NCBI RefSeq assembly: GCF_000972385.1 | Contig: NZ_JXTE01000056.1 | Coordinates: 1-64,000 of the forward strand | Origin: Streptomyces sp. WM6386 | GTDB taxonomy: Bacteria; Actinomycetota; Actinomycetes; Streptomycetales; Streptomycetaceae | Direction: 5' to 3' | Length of the DNA stretch: 64,000 bases | Shown here: one piece after another, positions 1 to 8,130 of the stretch | Layout: each line of letters begins with the position of its first letter | Position numbering within the stretch: the first letter of the stretch is position 1 | Notes under the pieces: generated by a model | What the model was told of the DNA's origin: nothing | Database searches by the model: none | The model's input: the letters and a program-made list of their open reading frames with translations, nothing else | Program-made: the position numbers and the translations under genes

Positions 1-222
1 GGCGACGTCGACGTGCTCGCAGCCGCCGTAGTAGCGCCGGCCCGGATAGCCCTCGGCGTACTTGTTCGTCAGGACCGAGCCCTGGGCCTCCATCACCGCG
101 ACCGGAGCGAAGTTCTCCGAGGCGATCATCTCCAGGGTGGACTGCTGACGGTCCAGCTCGGCGTCGACCGCGGCGGCGATCTCCGGGTCGAGCTCGTGCA
201 GGGGCGTGTTCAGTGCGGACAT
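1..222 (-). CDS. glyA: Serine hydroxymethyltransferase, N-terminal part (cut by window edge)
   Basis: SHMT interconverts serine and glycine using PLP and tetrahydrofolate, feeding the cytoplasmic one-carbon pool. Only the first 74 codons are present. The reading begins [15 protein letters not shown] and contains IASENFAP and the typical stretch [16 protein letters not shown], all hallmarks of the SHMT N terminus. The ATG at 222 is preceded on the minus strand by GGAG. The gene starts 15 bases after gcvH ends, so it is probably the third gene of a gcvT-gcvH-glyA transcript controlled by the upstream glycine riboswitch. The active-site lysine lies outside the window. Confidence 0.95.
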   Translation of the reverse strand, partial: MSALNTPLHELDPEIAAAVDAELDRQQSTLEMIASENFAPVAVMEAQGSVLTNKYAEGYPGRRYYGGCEHVDVA

Positions 223-237
223 CAGGTGTACGACTCC

Positions 238-615
238 TCAGCCGGCGGAAAAGGCGGTGTACTCGTCGGCGGAGAGCAGGTCGGCCGGCTCGTCCGCGAT
301 GCGTACCTTGAACAGCCAGCCGCCCTCGAAGGGGGCGGAGTTCACCAGCGACGGGTCGTTGACGACGTCCTCGTTGACCGCGGTGACCTCACCGGAGACC
401 GGGGAGTAGAGGTCGGAGACCGACTTGGTCGACTCCAGCTCGCCGCAGGTCTCGCCCGCGGTCACCGTGTCACCGACCTCCGGGAGCTGTACGAAGACGA
501 CATCGCCGAGCGCGTTGGCCGCGTGCTCCGTGATGCCGACCGTCGAGACGCCGTCCTCGGCGCCCGACAGCCACTCGTGCTCCTTGCTGTAGCGCAGCTG
601 CTGGGGGTTGCTCAT
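238..615 (-). CDS. gcvH: Glycine cleavage system H protein
   Basis: The H protein is the small lipoylated carrier that shuttles the aminomethyl group between the P, T and L proteins of the glycine cleavage system. The product is 125 aa, normal for the family. It starts [16 protein letters not shown] and carries the lipoylation context [15 protein letters not shown], with the modified lysine at about residue 64. The reading frame stays open far upstream, but the ATG at 615 has a good AGGAGA ribosome site and aligns with the family start. It sits between gcvT (118 bases upstream) and glyA (15 bases downstream). A gcvP gene is not in the window. Confidence 0.96.
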   Translation of the reverse strand: MSNPQQLRYSKEHEWLSGAEDGVSTVGITEHAANALGDVVFVQLPEVGDTVTAGETCGELESTKSVSDLYSPVSGEVTAVNEDVVNDPSLVNSAPFEGGWLFKVRIADEPADLLSADEYTAFSAG

Positions 616-733
616 GGCCTGAATTCTCCTGTACGCGGGGGAGTGCTGGTGGATGGGGGACCGCTGGAAACGTGCGTGAGCAGCGGAAATGTGCGCAGGG
701 TCACGCGCGGGCGCGCGACCTCGCGTCCAGTGT

Positions 734-1849
734 CTACTTCTGGCGCTTATAGAACGGCAGAGCCACGACCTCGTAGGGCTCGTGGCTGCCCCGGATGTCC
801 ACACCGACTCCGGTGGTGCCCGGCGCGGCGTGCATGGCGTCGACGTACGCCATCGCGATCGGCTTGCCCAGCGTGGGGGAGGGGGCGCCGGAGGTGACCT
901 CGCCGATCACCTGGCCGTCGGCGACCACGGCGTACCCGGCGCGGGGGACACGGCGGCCTTCGGCGATCAGGCCGACGAGGACGCGCGGCGGCTCGTGGTT
1001 GGCGTGCTCGGCGGCCTCGCGAAGGGCCGCGCGGCCCACGAAGTCGCCCTCCTTCTCGAACTTCACGACCCGCCCGAGGCCCGCGTCGTAGGGGGTCAGC
1101 TCGGTGGAGAGCTCATGCCCGTACAGCGGCATGCCCGCCTCCAGGCGCAACGTGTCCCGGCAGGACAGCCCGCACGGGACCAGGCCGACGCCCTCGCCCG
1201 CCTTGGTCAGGGCCTGCCACAGCTCGACCGCGTGCTCGGGCTTCACGAACAGCTCGAAGCCGTCCTCGCCCGTGTAACCGGTGCGGGCGATCAGCGCCGG
1301 GACGCCGGCGACCGTGCCGGGCAGCCCGGCGTAGTACTTCAGTCCGTCGAGGTCGGCGTCGGTGAGCGAGGCGAGGATCCCCGGCGACTGGGGGCCCTGG
1401 ACGGCGAGCAGCGCGTACGCGTCCCGGTCGTCCCGCACCTCGGCGTCGAAGCCGGCCGCACGTTCCACGAGCGCGTCCAGGACGACCTGGGCGTTGGAGG
1501 CGTTCGCGACGACCATGTACTCGGTCTCTTCGAGCCGGTAGACGATCAGGTCGTCGAGGATGCCGCCGTCCTCGCGGCAGATCATGGTGTAGCGGGCGCG
1601 GCCGACGCCGATGCTCCCGATGTTGCCCACGAGGGCGAAGTTCAGCAGCTGGGCCGCCTGCGGTCCGCTCACCGTGATCTCGCCCATGTGCGAGAGGTCG
1701 AAGAGCCCGGCCTTCGTGCGCACGGCGTTGTGCTCGTCGCGCTCGGAGCCGTAGCGCAGGGGCATGTCCCAGCCGGCGAAGTCGGTCATCGTCGCGCCGA
1801 GCGAGCGATGCAGGGCATCGAGCGCGGTAAGGCGGGGTTCATTGCTCAT
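734..1849 (-). CDS. gcvT: Glycine cleavage system T protein (aminomethyltransferase)
   Basis: GcvT moves the one-carbon unit from the H-protein aminomethyl arm to tetrahydrofolate, releasing ammonia. The product is 371 aa, a usual length. It begins [19 protein letters not shown] and shows family stretches [24 protein letters not shown] and [14 protein letters not shown]. The open frame continues to 1987, but that extension would translate the riboswitch, so the ATG at 1849 (GGGAG about 11 bases upstream) is preferred. It is the first gene of the glycine catabolic operon and is followed by gcvH and glyA. Regulation by glycine is strongly implied by the aptamers at 1925-2135. Confidence 0.96.
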   Translation of the reverse strand: MSNEPRLTALDALHRSLGATMTDFAGWDMPLRYGSERDEHNAVRTKAGLFDLSHMGEITVSGPQAAQLLNFALVGNIGSIGVGRARYTMICREDGGILDDLIVYRLEETEYMVVANASNAQVVLDALVERAAGFDAEVRDDRDAYALLAVQGPQSPGILASLTDADLDGLKYYAGLPGTVAGVPALIARTGYTGEDGFELFVKPEHAVELWQALTKAGEGVGLVPCGLSCRDTLRLEAGMPLYGHELSTELTPYDAGLGRVVKFEKEGDFVGRAALREAAEHANHEPPRVLVGLIAEGRRVPRAGYAVVADGQVIGEVTSGAPSPTLGKPIAMAYVDAMHAAPGTTGVGVDIRGSHEPYEVVALPFYKRQK

Positions 1850-1872
1850 CGGACGGTTGTCTCCCAAGGCGA

Positions 1873-1915
1873 TGGGGGTACCTCCCGCGCGAGCGCATTC
1901 GAGCGTGGGGGAGGG
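1873..1915. repeat. Hairpin-forming dispersed-type repeat between riboswitch and gcvT
   Basis: The plus strand reads GGGGGTACCTCCCGC, then a GAGCG-rich loop, then GTGGGGGAGGG. CCTCCC (1881-1886) can pair with GGGAGG (1909-1914). From memory, close variants of this GGGGGTACC...TGGGGGAGG sequence occur in many Streptomyces intergenic regions. Here it lies between the last conserved aptamer base and the gcvT ribosome site, so it would be in the leader mRNA. Whether it acts in the expression platform or is only an inserted repeat cannot be told from this copy. Confidence 0.5.
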
Positions 1916-1924
1916 CGAGGTCGT

Positions 1925-2135
1925 TCCTCCCCATCTGTCATCGGAACCTGAGAGGTTCGCCATGACCGCAGGGGACATGACTTGCACCTTGGGTGGAACC
2001 GCCGGAGGGCGGCTCGCTTTTCAGATGTGCCTCGCCCGCGCGGTAACGGGGCCTGAGAGATTCAAGGGAGGGACTTGCTCCTTCGGCGCCCGGGCGCTCG
2101 TACGAGAACGTACGGCCCGGAACTCTCCCGCGCGG
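1925..2135 (-). promoter_or_regulatory. Tandem glycine riboswitch upstream of gcvT
   Basis: Read on the minus strand, the first aptamer runs from CGGGAGAGTT (about 2132) through GGCGCCGAAGGAGCAAGTCC to AATCTCTCAGGC (about 2051). The linker CACATCTGAAAAGCGAGCC leads into a second aptamer with CACCCAAGGTGCAAGTC, ACCTCTCAGGTTCCGATGAC and a closing AGATGGGGAGG (about 1925). These blocks (GGAGAG, GCCGAAGG.GCAA, CUCUCAGG, GACAGA) are the conserved core of the glycine-binding riboswitch class. It precedes gcvT-gcvH-glyA, and in this class binding of glycine usually turns on glycine cleavage genes. Promoter elements farther upstream on this strand are not clear. Confidence 0.93.
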
Positions 2136-2361
2136 ATTCAAACGGCCGGTATGCAGTTGGCGCCGACATCATTGCACGCATCCGGCCGGCGGGGCAGGGG
2201 TGGCTCCCACCGGGGCCGCACCGACTCCACCGTCACTCGCCGCACCCTGTAGCAGGCCTGTTGCGAGAAACGGACGGAAACAGGAGGCGCCGCGGATTAC
2301 CTTCTCTTTACACTCGACGGGGAGGGGAACTCGTGACCCGCCCCAGGGGAGGACGATCACG

Positions 2362-3024
2362 GTGAACAGGACCACTGCGTACGCCAGCACGTCGGCCGTC
2401 GCGCTGCCCGCACAGCCGGCCGCTCCGGCCCGGGAGACGTGCGCGGCGCAACCGGTCGTCCGCGACCTGCGCGACCGCGCCGGCCACAGCCCGCACGCCC
2501 TGCTCTTCGCCCCGGACGACCTGGTCGTGATCACCGGCCTGCCCGGCAGCGGCAAGTCCACCCTGATGCGGCGGGCGGTCAAGGGCGTACGGATCGACTC
2601 CCAGGACACCCGCGACCGCTGGGACGACCGGGCGCCGCGCTTCCTGCCGTACGCGATCTACCGTCCCCTCGTCCGCGTCGCCCACTACCTCGGTCTGTTC
2701 CGCGCCCTGCGCTCCGGCAAGGGTGTCGTCGTGCACGACTGCGGCACCCAGTCCTGGGTGCGCGGCTGGCTGGCCCGCGAGGCCCGCCGCCGTGGCGGCA
2801 CCCTGCATCTGCTGCTGCTCGACGTCGCCCCGGACACCGCGCTGGCCGGCCAGCGCGAGCGAGGCCGCGGCGTCTCGAAGTACGCCTTCCTGCGGCACCG
2901 CACGGCCGCCGCCCGGCTGATCCGCTCCGTGGCCAAGGGCGACCTGCCGCAGGGCGTCGGCTCGGCGGTGCTGCTCGACCGGGACGCGGCGGACACCCTG
3001 CGCCGGGTCGGTTTCACGGGCTGA
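2362..3024 (+). CDS. P-loop ATPase/kinase-like protein
   Basis: A 220 aa soluble protein with a clear Walker A motif GLPGSGKST at residues 59-67, in the style of small AAA/zeta-toxin-like nucleotide kinases. Downstream are DSQDTRDRWDDR, VVVHDCGTQSWVR and a C-terminal basic helix region. The substrate cannot be deduced. The open frame extends to 2200, but GTG 2362 is preceded by GGGGAGGA at an 8-base spacing and is preferred. It is divergent from the gcvT riboswitch. In the 2136-2361 gap the only promoter-like element I see for this strand is TACACT at 2309-2314. The function remains inferred from the P loop alone. Confidence 0.85.
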   Translation: MNRTTAYASTSAVALPAQPAAPARETCAAQPVVRDLRDRAGHSPHALLFAPDDLVVITGLPGSGKSTLMRRAVKGVRIDSQDTRDRWDDRAPRFLPYAIYRPLVRVAHYLGLFRALRSGKGVVVHDCGTQSWVRGWLAREARRRGGTLHLLLLDVAPDTALAGQRERGRGVSKYAFLRHRTAAARLIRSVAKGDLPQGVGSAVLLDRDAADTLRRVGFTG

Positions 3025-3105
3025 CCTCAGCCGCCTCCGTACCCGCTAGCCTTTTCAGCCACAGACAAAGCCACAAGCGGCAGCACTCGGCAGGCGGACG
3101 GACAG

Positions 3106-3876
3106 ATGGCATTCCCGGCACAGGCACACCCCCATCCGCACGGCGGCGGATGGCCCGGCAACGAGCTGGAGGAGGTGCTCTCGGCCTCCCTCGGTATGCC
3201 CGCGGCCGGCGGCCGGATCATCGAGGTCCTGGGCCGGAGCTTCGTCTGGATCCCGCTGCCGAGCGGCGGCGGCCCGCACAGCGGCCCCCTGGACCTGCCC
3301 AGCATGGAGATCGGGGGCCAGGCGTACGTCCCGGTCTTCAGCTCCGAGGAGCAGTTCCGGCAGGTCGCGGGCGGGCACATGGCGTACACGATCGCGCCCG
3401 CCGTCGAGTTCGCGCGCGGTCTGCCCCCGCACATCGGGATCGCCGTGAACCCGGACGGTGTGGTCGGCGTCCCGCTTCCGCCGCCCGCCGTCGCCGAGCT
3501 CTGCCGCATCGGCCGCACCCCACTGGACGGGCCCAACACCGGCGGCCGCGTCAAGCTCTACGAGCCGGACTGGCAGGAGGACCCGGTCGACTTCCTCGCC
3601 ACCGCCTCCGCCGAGTTCGCCGCGACGGGTGTCGTCCTGACGGCCCGCCGCTGCCTGGCCTCGATCGAGACGGCCGAGCCCGTGATGTTCGTGGGAGTCG
3701 AACTCTCCCAATGGGAGGGCGACCTACGTACCCTCCCCATGGACGCCCTGGGTCGGGCCCTGGCCCAGACCCCGGTGCGGTGGCCGGTGAACCTGGTCCT
3801 GTTGGACGTAGCGGATGATCCGGTGGGTCACTGGATGAAAGAGAAGGTACGTCCCTTTCATCAGCAGGACTTTTAG
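3106..3876 (+). CDS. SseB-like protein (enhanced serine sensitivity family), copy 1
   Basis: A 256 aa soluble protein related to SseB, a family named for a serine-sensitivity phenotype and of poorly known biochemistry. It has an N-terminal half with LEEVLSASLGMPAAGGRIIE and the block VPVFSSEEQFRQVAGGHMAY, followed by PHIGIAVNPDGVVGVPLPP, then an SseB C-terminal-type half. No signal peptide or membrane segment is visible. The ribosome site is weak. A TANNNT box TAGCCT lies at 3047-3052, about 55 bases upstream. A second SseB-like gene follows after 149 bases containing a dispersed-type repeat. Confidence 0.85.
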   Translation: MAFPAQAHPHPHGGGWPGNELEEVLSASLGMPAAGGRIIEVLGRSFVWIPLPSGGGPHSGPLDLPSMEIGGQAYVPVFSSEEQFRQVAGGHMAYTIAPAVEFARGLPPHIGIAVNPDGVVGVPLPPPAVAELCRIGRTPLDGPNTGGRVKLYEPDWQEDPVDFLATASAEFAATGVVLTARRCLASIETAEPVMFVGVELSQWEGDLRTLPMDALGRALAQTPVRWPVNLVLLDVADDPVGHWMKEKVRPFHQQDF

Positions 3877-3892
3877 ACGCCCTCAGGGGCAG

Positions 3893-3930
3893 CACACCCA
3901 GGGGCGCGGGGAACTGCGCGACAAGCCCCC
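3893..3930. repeat. Dispersed-type Streptomyces intergenic repeat
   Basis: Starting CACCCAGGGGCGCGGGG and continuing AACTGCGCGACAAGCCCCC, this segment can fold with GGGGC (3901-3905) against GCCCC (3925-3929). From memory, nearly identical AGGGGCGCGGGGAACTGCG sequences recur many times in Streptomyces chromosomes just after genes. No second copy is seen in this window. It lies between the two SseB-like genes. Confidence 0.55.
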
Positions 3931-4025
3931 ACCGGCCTGCACCCGGCGGACCACCGCAACCCCCGAGCTCCCACCGCATAAGCTGTCGGCAGACACACGC
4001 AACTTTCCCGAAGGGGCGGTAGAAG

Positions 4026-4826
4026 GTGAGCGCGAGCGGCACCGCCGCGACCGGCCAGGTCGAGCACATGCTGCGCCAGGTGACGCCGGGGCGATACGAC
4101 GCCTACGAGGCACTCCTCCGCGCCCTCGCCACCCCCTCCTCCGGCCAGATCTGGATGCTCCTCTGGCACGGCCAGTCGGGCTCGCCCGACGCTCAGTACG
4201 GAAACATGGAGGTGGGCGGGTACGGATACGCCCCGTGCGTCACCTCCGCCCAGGAGCTGAGCGCCAGTGGGTGGAACCGCTCCTACGAGGTCGTCGACGG
4301 GATCGACGTCGCCCGCACCCTCTATCCCGACCACTTCGGCCTCTGGCTCAACCCGCACGCCCCCGGCGGCGGCGTCGGCATCCCCTGGCTCGACCTGCGC
4401 CGGATCGCCACCGGCCTGGAGCGCCAGCCCGCCGGCCCGCTGCGGCTGTCGGAGCCCGGGATCGAGATTCCGCAGTTCTACGGCCTGATCGTGCAGAACG
4501 CCCACCGCACCCCGGCCGTCCGCTCGCTGCGCCGCGCCTGGGTGCAGCCCGCGCTCGGGGCGCCGTATCTCGCCATCGGTCTGGATGTGTACGACACCAG
4601 TCCGCCCGCCGTGGACTCGGTGCGCGCGATGATGCAGCAGTCCATCGGCGCGGTCCCGGACGGGCTGCCGGTGTCGACCGTCGCCATGTCCGACGAGTTC
4701 GACCCGGTCGCGATGTGGATGCGCGGGAGTGCCCGCCCCTTCTACGACCGCGAGGCACATGCCGCGGCTCCGGCCCAGGCCCCGGCGGCGGGGTACGGCT
4801 ACCCTCCGGCGCCCGCCGGCTACTGA
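4026..4826 (+). CDS. SseB-like protein, copy 2 with Pro/Ala/Gly tail
   Basis: A 266 aa paralogue of the preceding SseB-like protein. It opens with QVEHMLRQVTPGRYDAYEAL, has the central block DHFGLWLNPHAPGGGVGIPW and a C-terminal half containing DEFDPVAMWMRGSARPFYDR, which parallels DDPVGHWMKEKVRPFHQ at the end of copy 1. The last 25 or so residues are a low-complexity Ala/Pro/Gly/Tyr tail. Start GTG 4026 follows GAAGGGGCGG. TAAGCT at 3979-3984 may be its -10 box. The pair probably acts together, but no enzymatic role can be stated. Confidence 0.85.
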   Translation: MSASGTAATGQVEHMLRQVTPGRYDAYEALLRALATPSSGQIWMLLWHGQSGSPDAQYGNMEVGGYGYAPCVTSAQELSASGWNRSYEVVDGIDVARTLYPDHFGLWLNPHAPGGGVGIPWLDLRRIATGLERQPAGPLRLSEPGIEIPQFYGLIVQNAHRTPAVRSLRRAWVQPALGAPYLAIGLDVYDTSPPAVDSVRAMMQQSIGAVPDGLPVSTVAMSDEFDPVAMWMRGSARPFYDREAHAAAPAQAPAAGYGYPPAPAGY

Positions 4827-5140
4827 TCCAGACCGGCACAGGCTCTTCTTGTTACGGGAGTGTATCTGCGCGCGTAGATGAGGGCAGAAGACCCCTATGA
4901 GGCCCTCATTGTCCCAACTGGTCCCCGTCCGGCGGGCGTTACCCGGCGTCCGGATAACGGAACCCTCCTAGCCGCATCACGTTTATGCATCCTTTCATCG
5001 CCAAGTCTGGCAACAGATCGCCAAAGCGTTGAAGACTCCCGCAGCAGGGGTGGGTTCGCCCCTGTGTACGACGGACTGATCACGCCGCCACAGCGGCAAG
5101 TGAAGGCCGGCTACCGCCGGTTGAGAGGGGCCCCTGCCAG
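4827..5140. other. Intergenic region before the Opp operon
   Basis: No convincing gene lies here. An 8-bp inverted repeat ATGAGGGC/GCCCTCAT at 4878-4885 and 4902-4909 could form a hairpin with a 16-base loop after the SseB-like gene. It has no T run. The rest should contain the promoter and leader of the ABC importer operon. I see no consensus -35/-10 pair that I would defend, only GAGAGGGG as the ribosome site at about 5124-5131. Confidence 0.5.
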
Positions 5141-6151
5141 ATGACGGCACCATTGCACGAGCCGACCGCGGAAGCGGCCCCGAGCGCGGCCGAAGAAGCG
5201 GCGGTTATCAGCGCCGACGCCAAGGCCGTACAGGGGCGTTCCCTGGGACGGATCGCCTGGGAGCGCCTGAAGCGGGACAAACTGGCGCTCGCGGGCGGCA
5301 TTGTCGTGCTCTTCCTCATCGTCGTCGCTCTGCTCGCGCCGGTGATCACCAGCCTGTACGGGCAGGACCCGAACACGTACAACGACAAAGACCTGATCGA
5401 TCCGCTGTTCGGCACCCCCAAGGGGTCCTTCGGTGGCGTCAGCGGCGACCACTGGCTGGGTGTCGAGCCGGTGAACGGCCGGGACATCTTCGCCCGGGTC
5501 CTCTACGGCGCCCGCATCTCCCTGCTCGTCGGCTTCCTGTCCGCGATCGTCGCCGTCGTCATCGGCACGGTCCTGGGCATCCTGGCCGGCTTCTTCGGCG
5601 GCTGGATCGACTCGGCCATCAGCCGGGTCATGGACGGTCTGCTGGCCTTCCCGCAGCTGCTCTTCATCATCGCGCTGGTCTCGGTCATGCCGAACGAGAT
5701 GCTGGGTCTGACCGGCACCGACGTGCGCCTGTTCGTGATGATCCTGGTCATCGGCTTCTTCGGCTGGCCCTACATCGGACGCGTGGTGCGCGGCCAGACG
5801 CTCTCGCTGCGCGAGCGCGAATACGTCGAGGCGGCCCGCTCGCTCGGCGCCGGGCGGTTCTACATCCTGTTCAAGGAACTGCTGCCCAACCTGGTCGCGC
5901 CGATCATCGTCTACACGACGATGATGATCCCCACCAACATCCTCACCGAGGCGGCGCTCAGCTTCCTGGGCGTGGGCGTCAAGCCGCCCACGGCCTCCTG
6001 GGGGCAGATGCTCTCGAACGCGATCGACTACTACAAGTCGGACCCCACGTACATGGTGGTCCCCGGTGTAGCGATCTTCATCACCGTTCTGGCCTTCAAC
6101 CTCTTCGGCGACGGCGTGCGTGACGCGCTGGACCCGAAGGGTTCCCGCTGA
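5141..6151 (+). CDS. Oligopeptide-type ABC transporter permease (OppC/DppC-like)
   Basis: Inner-membrane permease of a peptide/opine/nickel-family importer, 336 aa. A cytosolic N-terminal stretch of about 45 residues precedes the first membrane segment LALAGGIVVLFLIVVALLA. Then comes the OppC-type N-terminal signature with HWLGVEPVNGRDIFARVLYG. The EAA loop EYVEAARSLGAGRFYILFKE lies near residues 228-247, followed by ALSFLGVGVKPPTASWG, typical of the C-type permease. It is the first gene of a five-gene operon in the order permease, binding protein, permease, ATPase, ATPase. That is the same layout I recall for bldK, though sequence identity to bldK was not tested. Confidence 0.92.
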   Translation: MTAPLHEPTAEAAPSAAEEAAVISADAKAVQGRSLGRIAWERLKRDKLALAGGIVVLFLIVVALLAPVITSLYGQDPNTYNDKDLIDPLFGTPKGSFGGVSGDHWLGVEPVNGRDIFARVLYGARISLLVGFLSAIVAVVIGTVLGILAGFFGGWIDSAISRVMDGLLAFPQLLFIIALVSVMPNEMLGLTGTDVRLFVMILVIGFFGWPYIGRVVRGQTLSLREREYVEAARSLGAGRFYILFKELLPNLVAPIIVYTTMMIPTNILTEAALSFLGVGVKPPTASWGQMLSNAIDYYKSDPTYMVVPGVAIFITVLAFNLFGDGVRDALDPKGSR

Positions 6152-6220
6152 ACTGCCGTACACAAAGCGTCCCGTGGCACCAACACGGGGTCTCTCATCA
6201 AATCCGGAGGATCCGAGATC

Positions 6221-8020
6221 GTGACTACCCAACGCACCTCAGGGCGGCGGAAGCAGGCGTTTGCCGCTGTCGCCGCGGTCGCCGCGCTGCTGACCACGGC
6301 GGCGTGCGGCGGCGGCGGTGATGACGGCGACGACGGCGGCAACAGCGCGGGCGCGGCCGGCTTCAACGCCGCGAACAACAAGGTCGCCCAGGCCTCGCTG
6401 GCCAAGAAGGGCGGCGAGCTGAAGTTCGCCGGTGCCCAGGACGCCGACTCGTGGGACACCACGCGTGGCTACTACGGCTTCATGTGGAACTTCGCGCGCT
6501 ACTACAGCCGTCAGCTCGTGACGGGTGCCGCCGCGCCGGGCGAGAAGGGCACCGAGCTCACGCCGGACCTCGCCAGCGGTCTCGCCAAGGTCTCCGACGA
6601 CGGCAAGACCTACACGTACACCCTGCGTGACGGCATCACGTGGGAGGACGGCAAGCCGATCACGTCCAAGGACGTCAAGTACGGCATCGAGCGCGTCTGG
6701 GCGCAGGACGTGCTGTCCGGCGGCCCGGTGTACCTGAAGGACGTCCTCGACCCCAAGGGCGAGTACAAGGGCCCGTACAAGGACACCTCCGCGGACAAGC
6801 TGGGTCTGAAGGCGATCGAGACGCCGGACGACAAGACCGTCGTCTTCAAGCTGCCCGAGGCCAACGCCGACTTCCAGGAGATCCTCGCCCTGGTCTCGGC
6901 CTCCCCGGTCCGCCAGGACAAGGACACCAAGTCCAAGTACGGCCTGAAGCCGTTCTCCTCCGGCCCGTACAAGTTCCAGTCGTACAGCCCGGGCAAGGAC
7001 CTGGTCCTGGTCCGCAACGACAAGTGGGACCAGGCCTCGGACCCGATCCGCAAGGCGTACCCGGACAAGATCTCGGTCAAGTTCTTCTCGAACGCCAACG
7101 ACCTGGACGCCCGTCTGCTCGCCGGTGACTACGACCTGGACATCAACCAGACCGGTCTGTCCCCGCAGGGCCGCACCAGCGCCCTCCAGGAGCACAAGGC
7201 CAACCTGGACAACCCGGTCTCCGGCTACATCCGTTACGCGGTCTTCCCGCAGACGGTGAAGCCGTTCGACAACGAGCACTGCCGCAAGGCCGTGATCTAC
7301 GGTGCCGACCACGTCTCGCTGCAGACCGCGCGCGGTGGCCCGGTCGCCGGTGGTGACATCGGCACCAACATGCTCCCGCCGACCGTTCCGGGTTCCGAGG
7401 GCCAGTCCTACGACCCGTACGAGCTCGCCGGTGCCAACAAGAACGGCAACGTCGCCAAGGCCAAGGAAGAGCTGAAGGCCTGCGGTCAGCCGAACGGCTT
7501 CAAGACCACCATCGCGGTGCGTAACAACAAGCCGGTCGAGGTGGCCACCGCCGAGTCCCTCCAGGCCTCGCTGAAGAAGATCGGCATCTCCGTCGACATC
7601 GAGCAGTACGACGGCTCGCAGACCTCCGGCATCATCGGCAGCCCCTCGAACGTGAAGAAGAAGGGCTTCGGCATCATCATCATGGGCTGGGGCGCGGACT
7701 TCCCGTCCGTCCAGGGCTTCGGTCTGCCGCTGTGGGATGGCAAGTACATCCTGGAGAGCGGTAACAACAACTTCGCGATGATCGACGACAAGAAGATCAA
7801 CGGTCTGTTCGACACCTACGTGAAGACGCAGGGTGACGCGGAGAAGCTGCAGCTCGCCAAGGACATCAACCACGCGGTGATGGACGGTGGCTACTACCTG
7901 CCGTTCGTCTTCGAGAAGTTCGTGAACTGGCGCGGTGACCGCCTGGCCAACGTCTACACGTCGGACAACTACAGCGGCATGTACGACTTCGTCAACCTCG
8001 GTCTGAAGTCCTCGAAGTAA
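6221..8020 (+). CDS. ABC transporter substrate-binding lipoprotein (SBP family 5)
   Basis: Extracellular solute-binding lipoprotein of 599 aa that should capture peptides or similar ligands for the adjacent permeases. The N terminus has basic residues, a hydrophobic core and a lipobox TTAAC with the lipidated cysteine at about residue 29, followed by a Gly/Asp-rich linker. The mature part has family-5 features: ELTPDLASGLAKVSDDGKTY, YTLRDGITWEDGKPITSKDV and WGADFPSVQGFG. GTG 6221 has CGGAGG 10 bases upstream. It has many Lys AAG and Asn AAC codons with C/G third positions, consistent with high expression. It lies between the two permease genes. Confidence 0.93.
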   Translation: MTTQRTSGRRKQAFAAVAAVAALLTTAACGGGGDDGDDGGNSAGAAGFNAANNKVAQASLAKKGGELKFAGAQDADSWDTTRGYYGFMWNFARYYSRQLVTGAAAPGEKGTELTPDLASGLAKVSDDGKTYTYTLRDGITWEDGKPITSKDVKYGIERVWAQDVLSGGPVYLKDVLDPKGEYKGPYKDTSADKLGLKAIETPDDKTVVFKLPEANADFQEILALVSASPVRQDKDTKSKYGLKPFSSGPYKFQSYSPGKDLVLVRNDKWDQASDPIRKAYPDKISVKFFSNANDLDARLLAGDYDLDINQTGLSPQGRTSALQEHKANLDNPVSGYIRYAVFPQTVKPFDNEHCRKAVIYGADHVSLQTARGGPVAGGDIGTNMLPPTVPGSEGQSYDPYELAGANKNGNVAKAKEELKACGQPNGFKTTIAVRNNKPVEVATAESLQASLKKIGISVDIEQYDGSQTSGIIGSPSNVKKKGFGIIIMGWGADFPSVQGFGLPLWDGKYILESGNNNFAMIDDKKINGLFDTYVKTQGDAEKLQLAKDINHAVMDGGYYLPFVFEKFVNWRGDRLANVYTSDNYSGMYDFVNLGLKSSK

Positions 8021-8076
8021 TCCCGGCACACCCGCCGAACGGCACGAAAGGCAGGTGAAGGCCGGCGACGTGTGAT

Positions 8077-8109
8077 CGCGGGCCATCGGAAGACCTCCGG
8101 TGGCCCGCG
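8077..8109 (+). terminator. Strong stem-loop inside the Opp operon, after the binding-protein gene
   Basis: CGCGGGCCATCGGA pairs with TCCGGTGGCCCGCG over 14 bp (one G-U) with a 5-base loop AGACC. No T run follows. It sits 57 bases after the binding-protein stop and 21 bases before the next permease start. It is therefore better seen as a 3'-end stabiliser or partial terminator that keeps binding-protein mRNA in excess than as an operon end. Confidence 0.7.
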
Positions 8110-8130
8110 GTCCGCGGCGGGCCGAGAGCT

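Noticed and set aside
1850..1987. N-terminal extension of gcvT up to 1987
   Set aside because: It would translate the second glycine aptamer and lacks homology to GcvT; ATG 1849 fits the family.
2439..3818. Plus-strand frame of 459 codons spanning the P-loop and SseB-like genes
   Set aside because: Arg/Pro/Gly-rich shadow frame. Two better frames with motifs and ribosome sites cover the region.
4878..5144. Possible 88-codon gene before the Opp operon
   Set aside because: No ribosome site, no domain, and it starts within a hairpin. It probably belongs to the operon leader.
6239..8086. Minus-strand frame of 615 codons opposite the binding-protein gene
   Set aside because: Shadow of a high-GC gene; composition (Val/Asp/Arg/Leu) and lack of motifs are typical of antisense frames.
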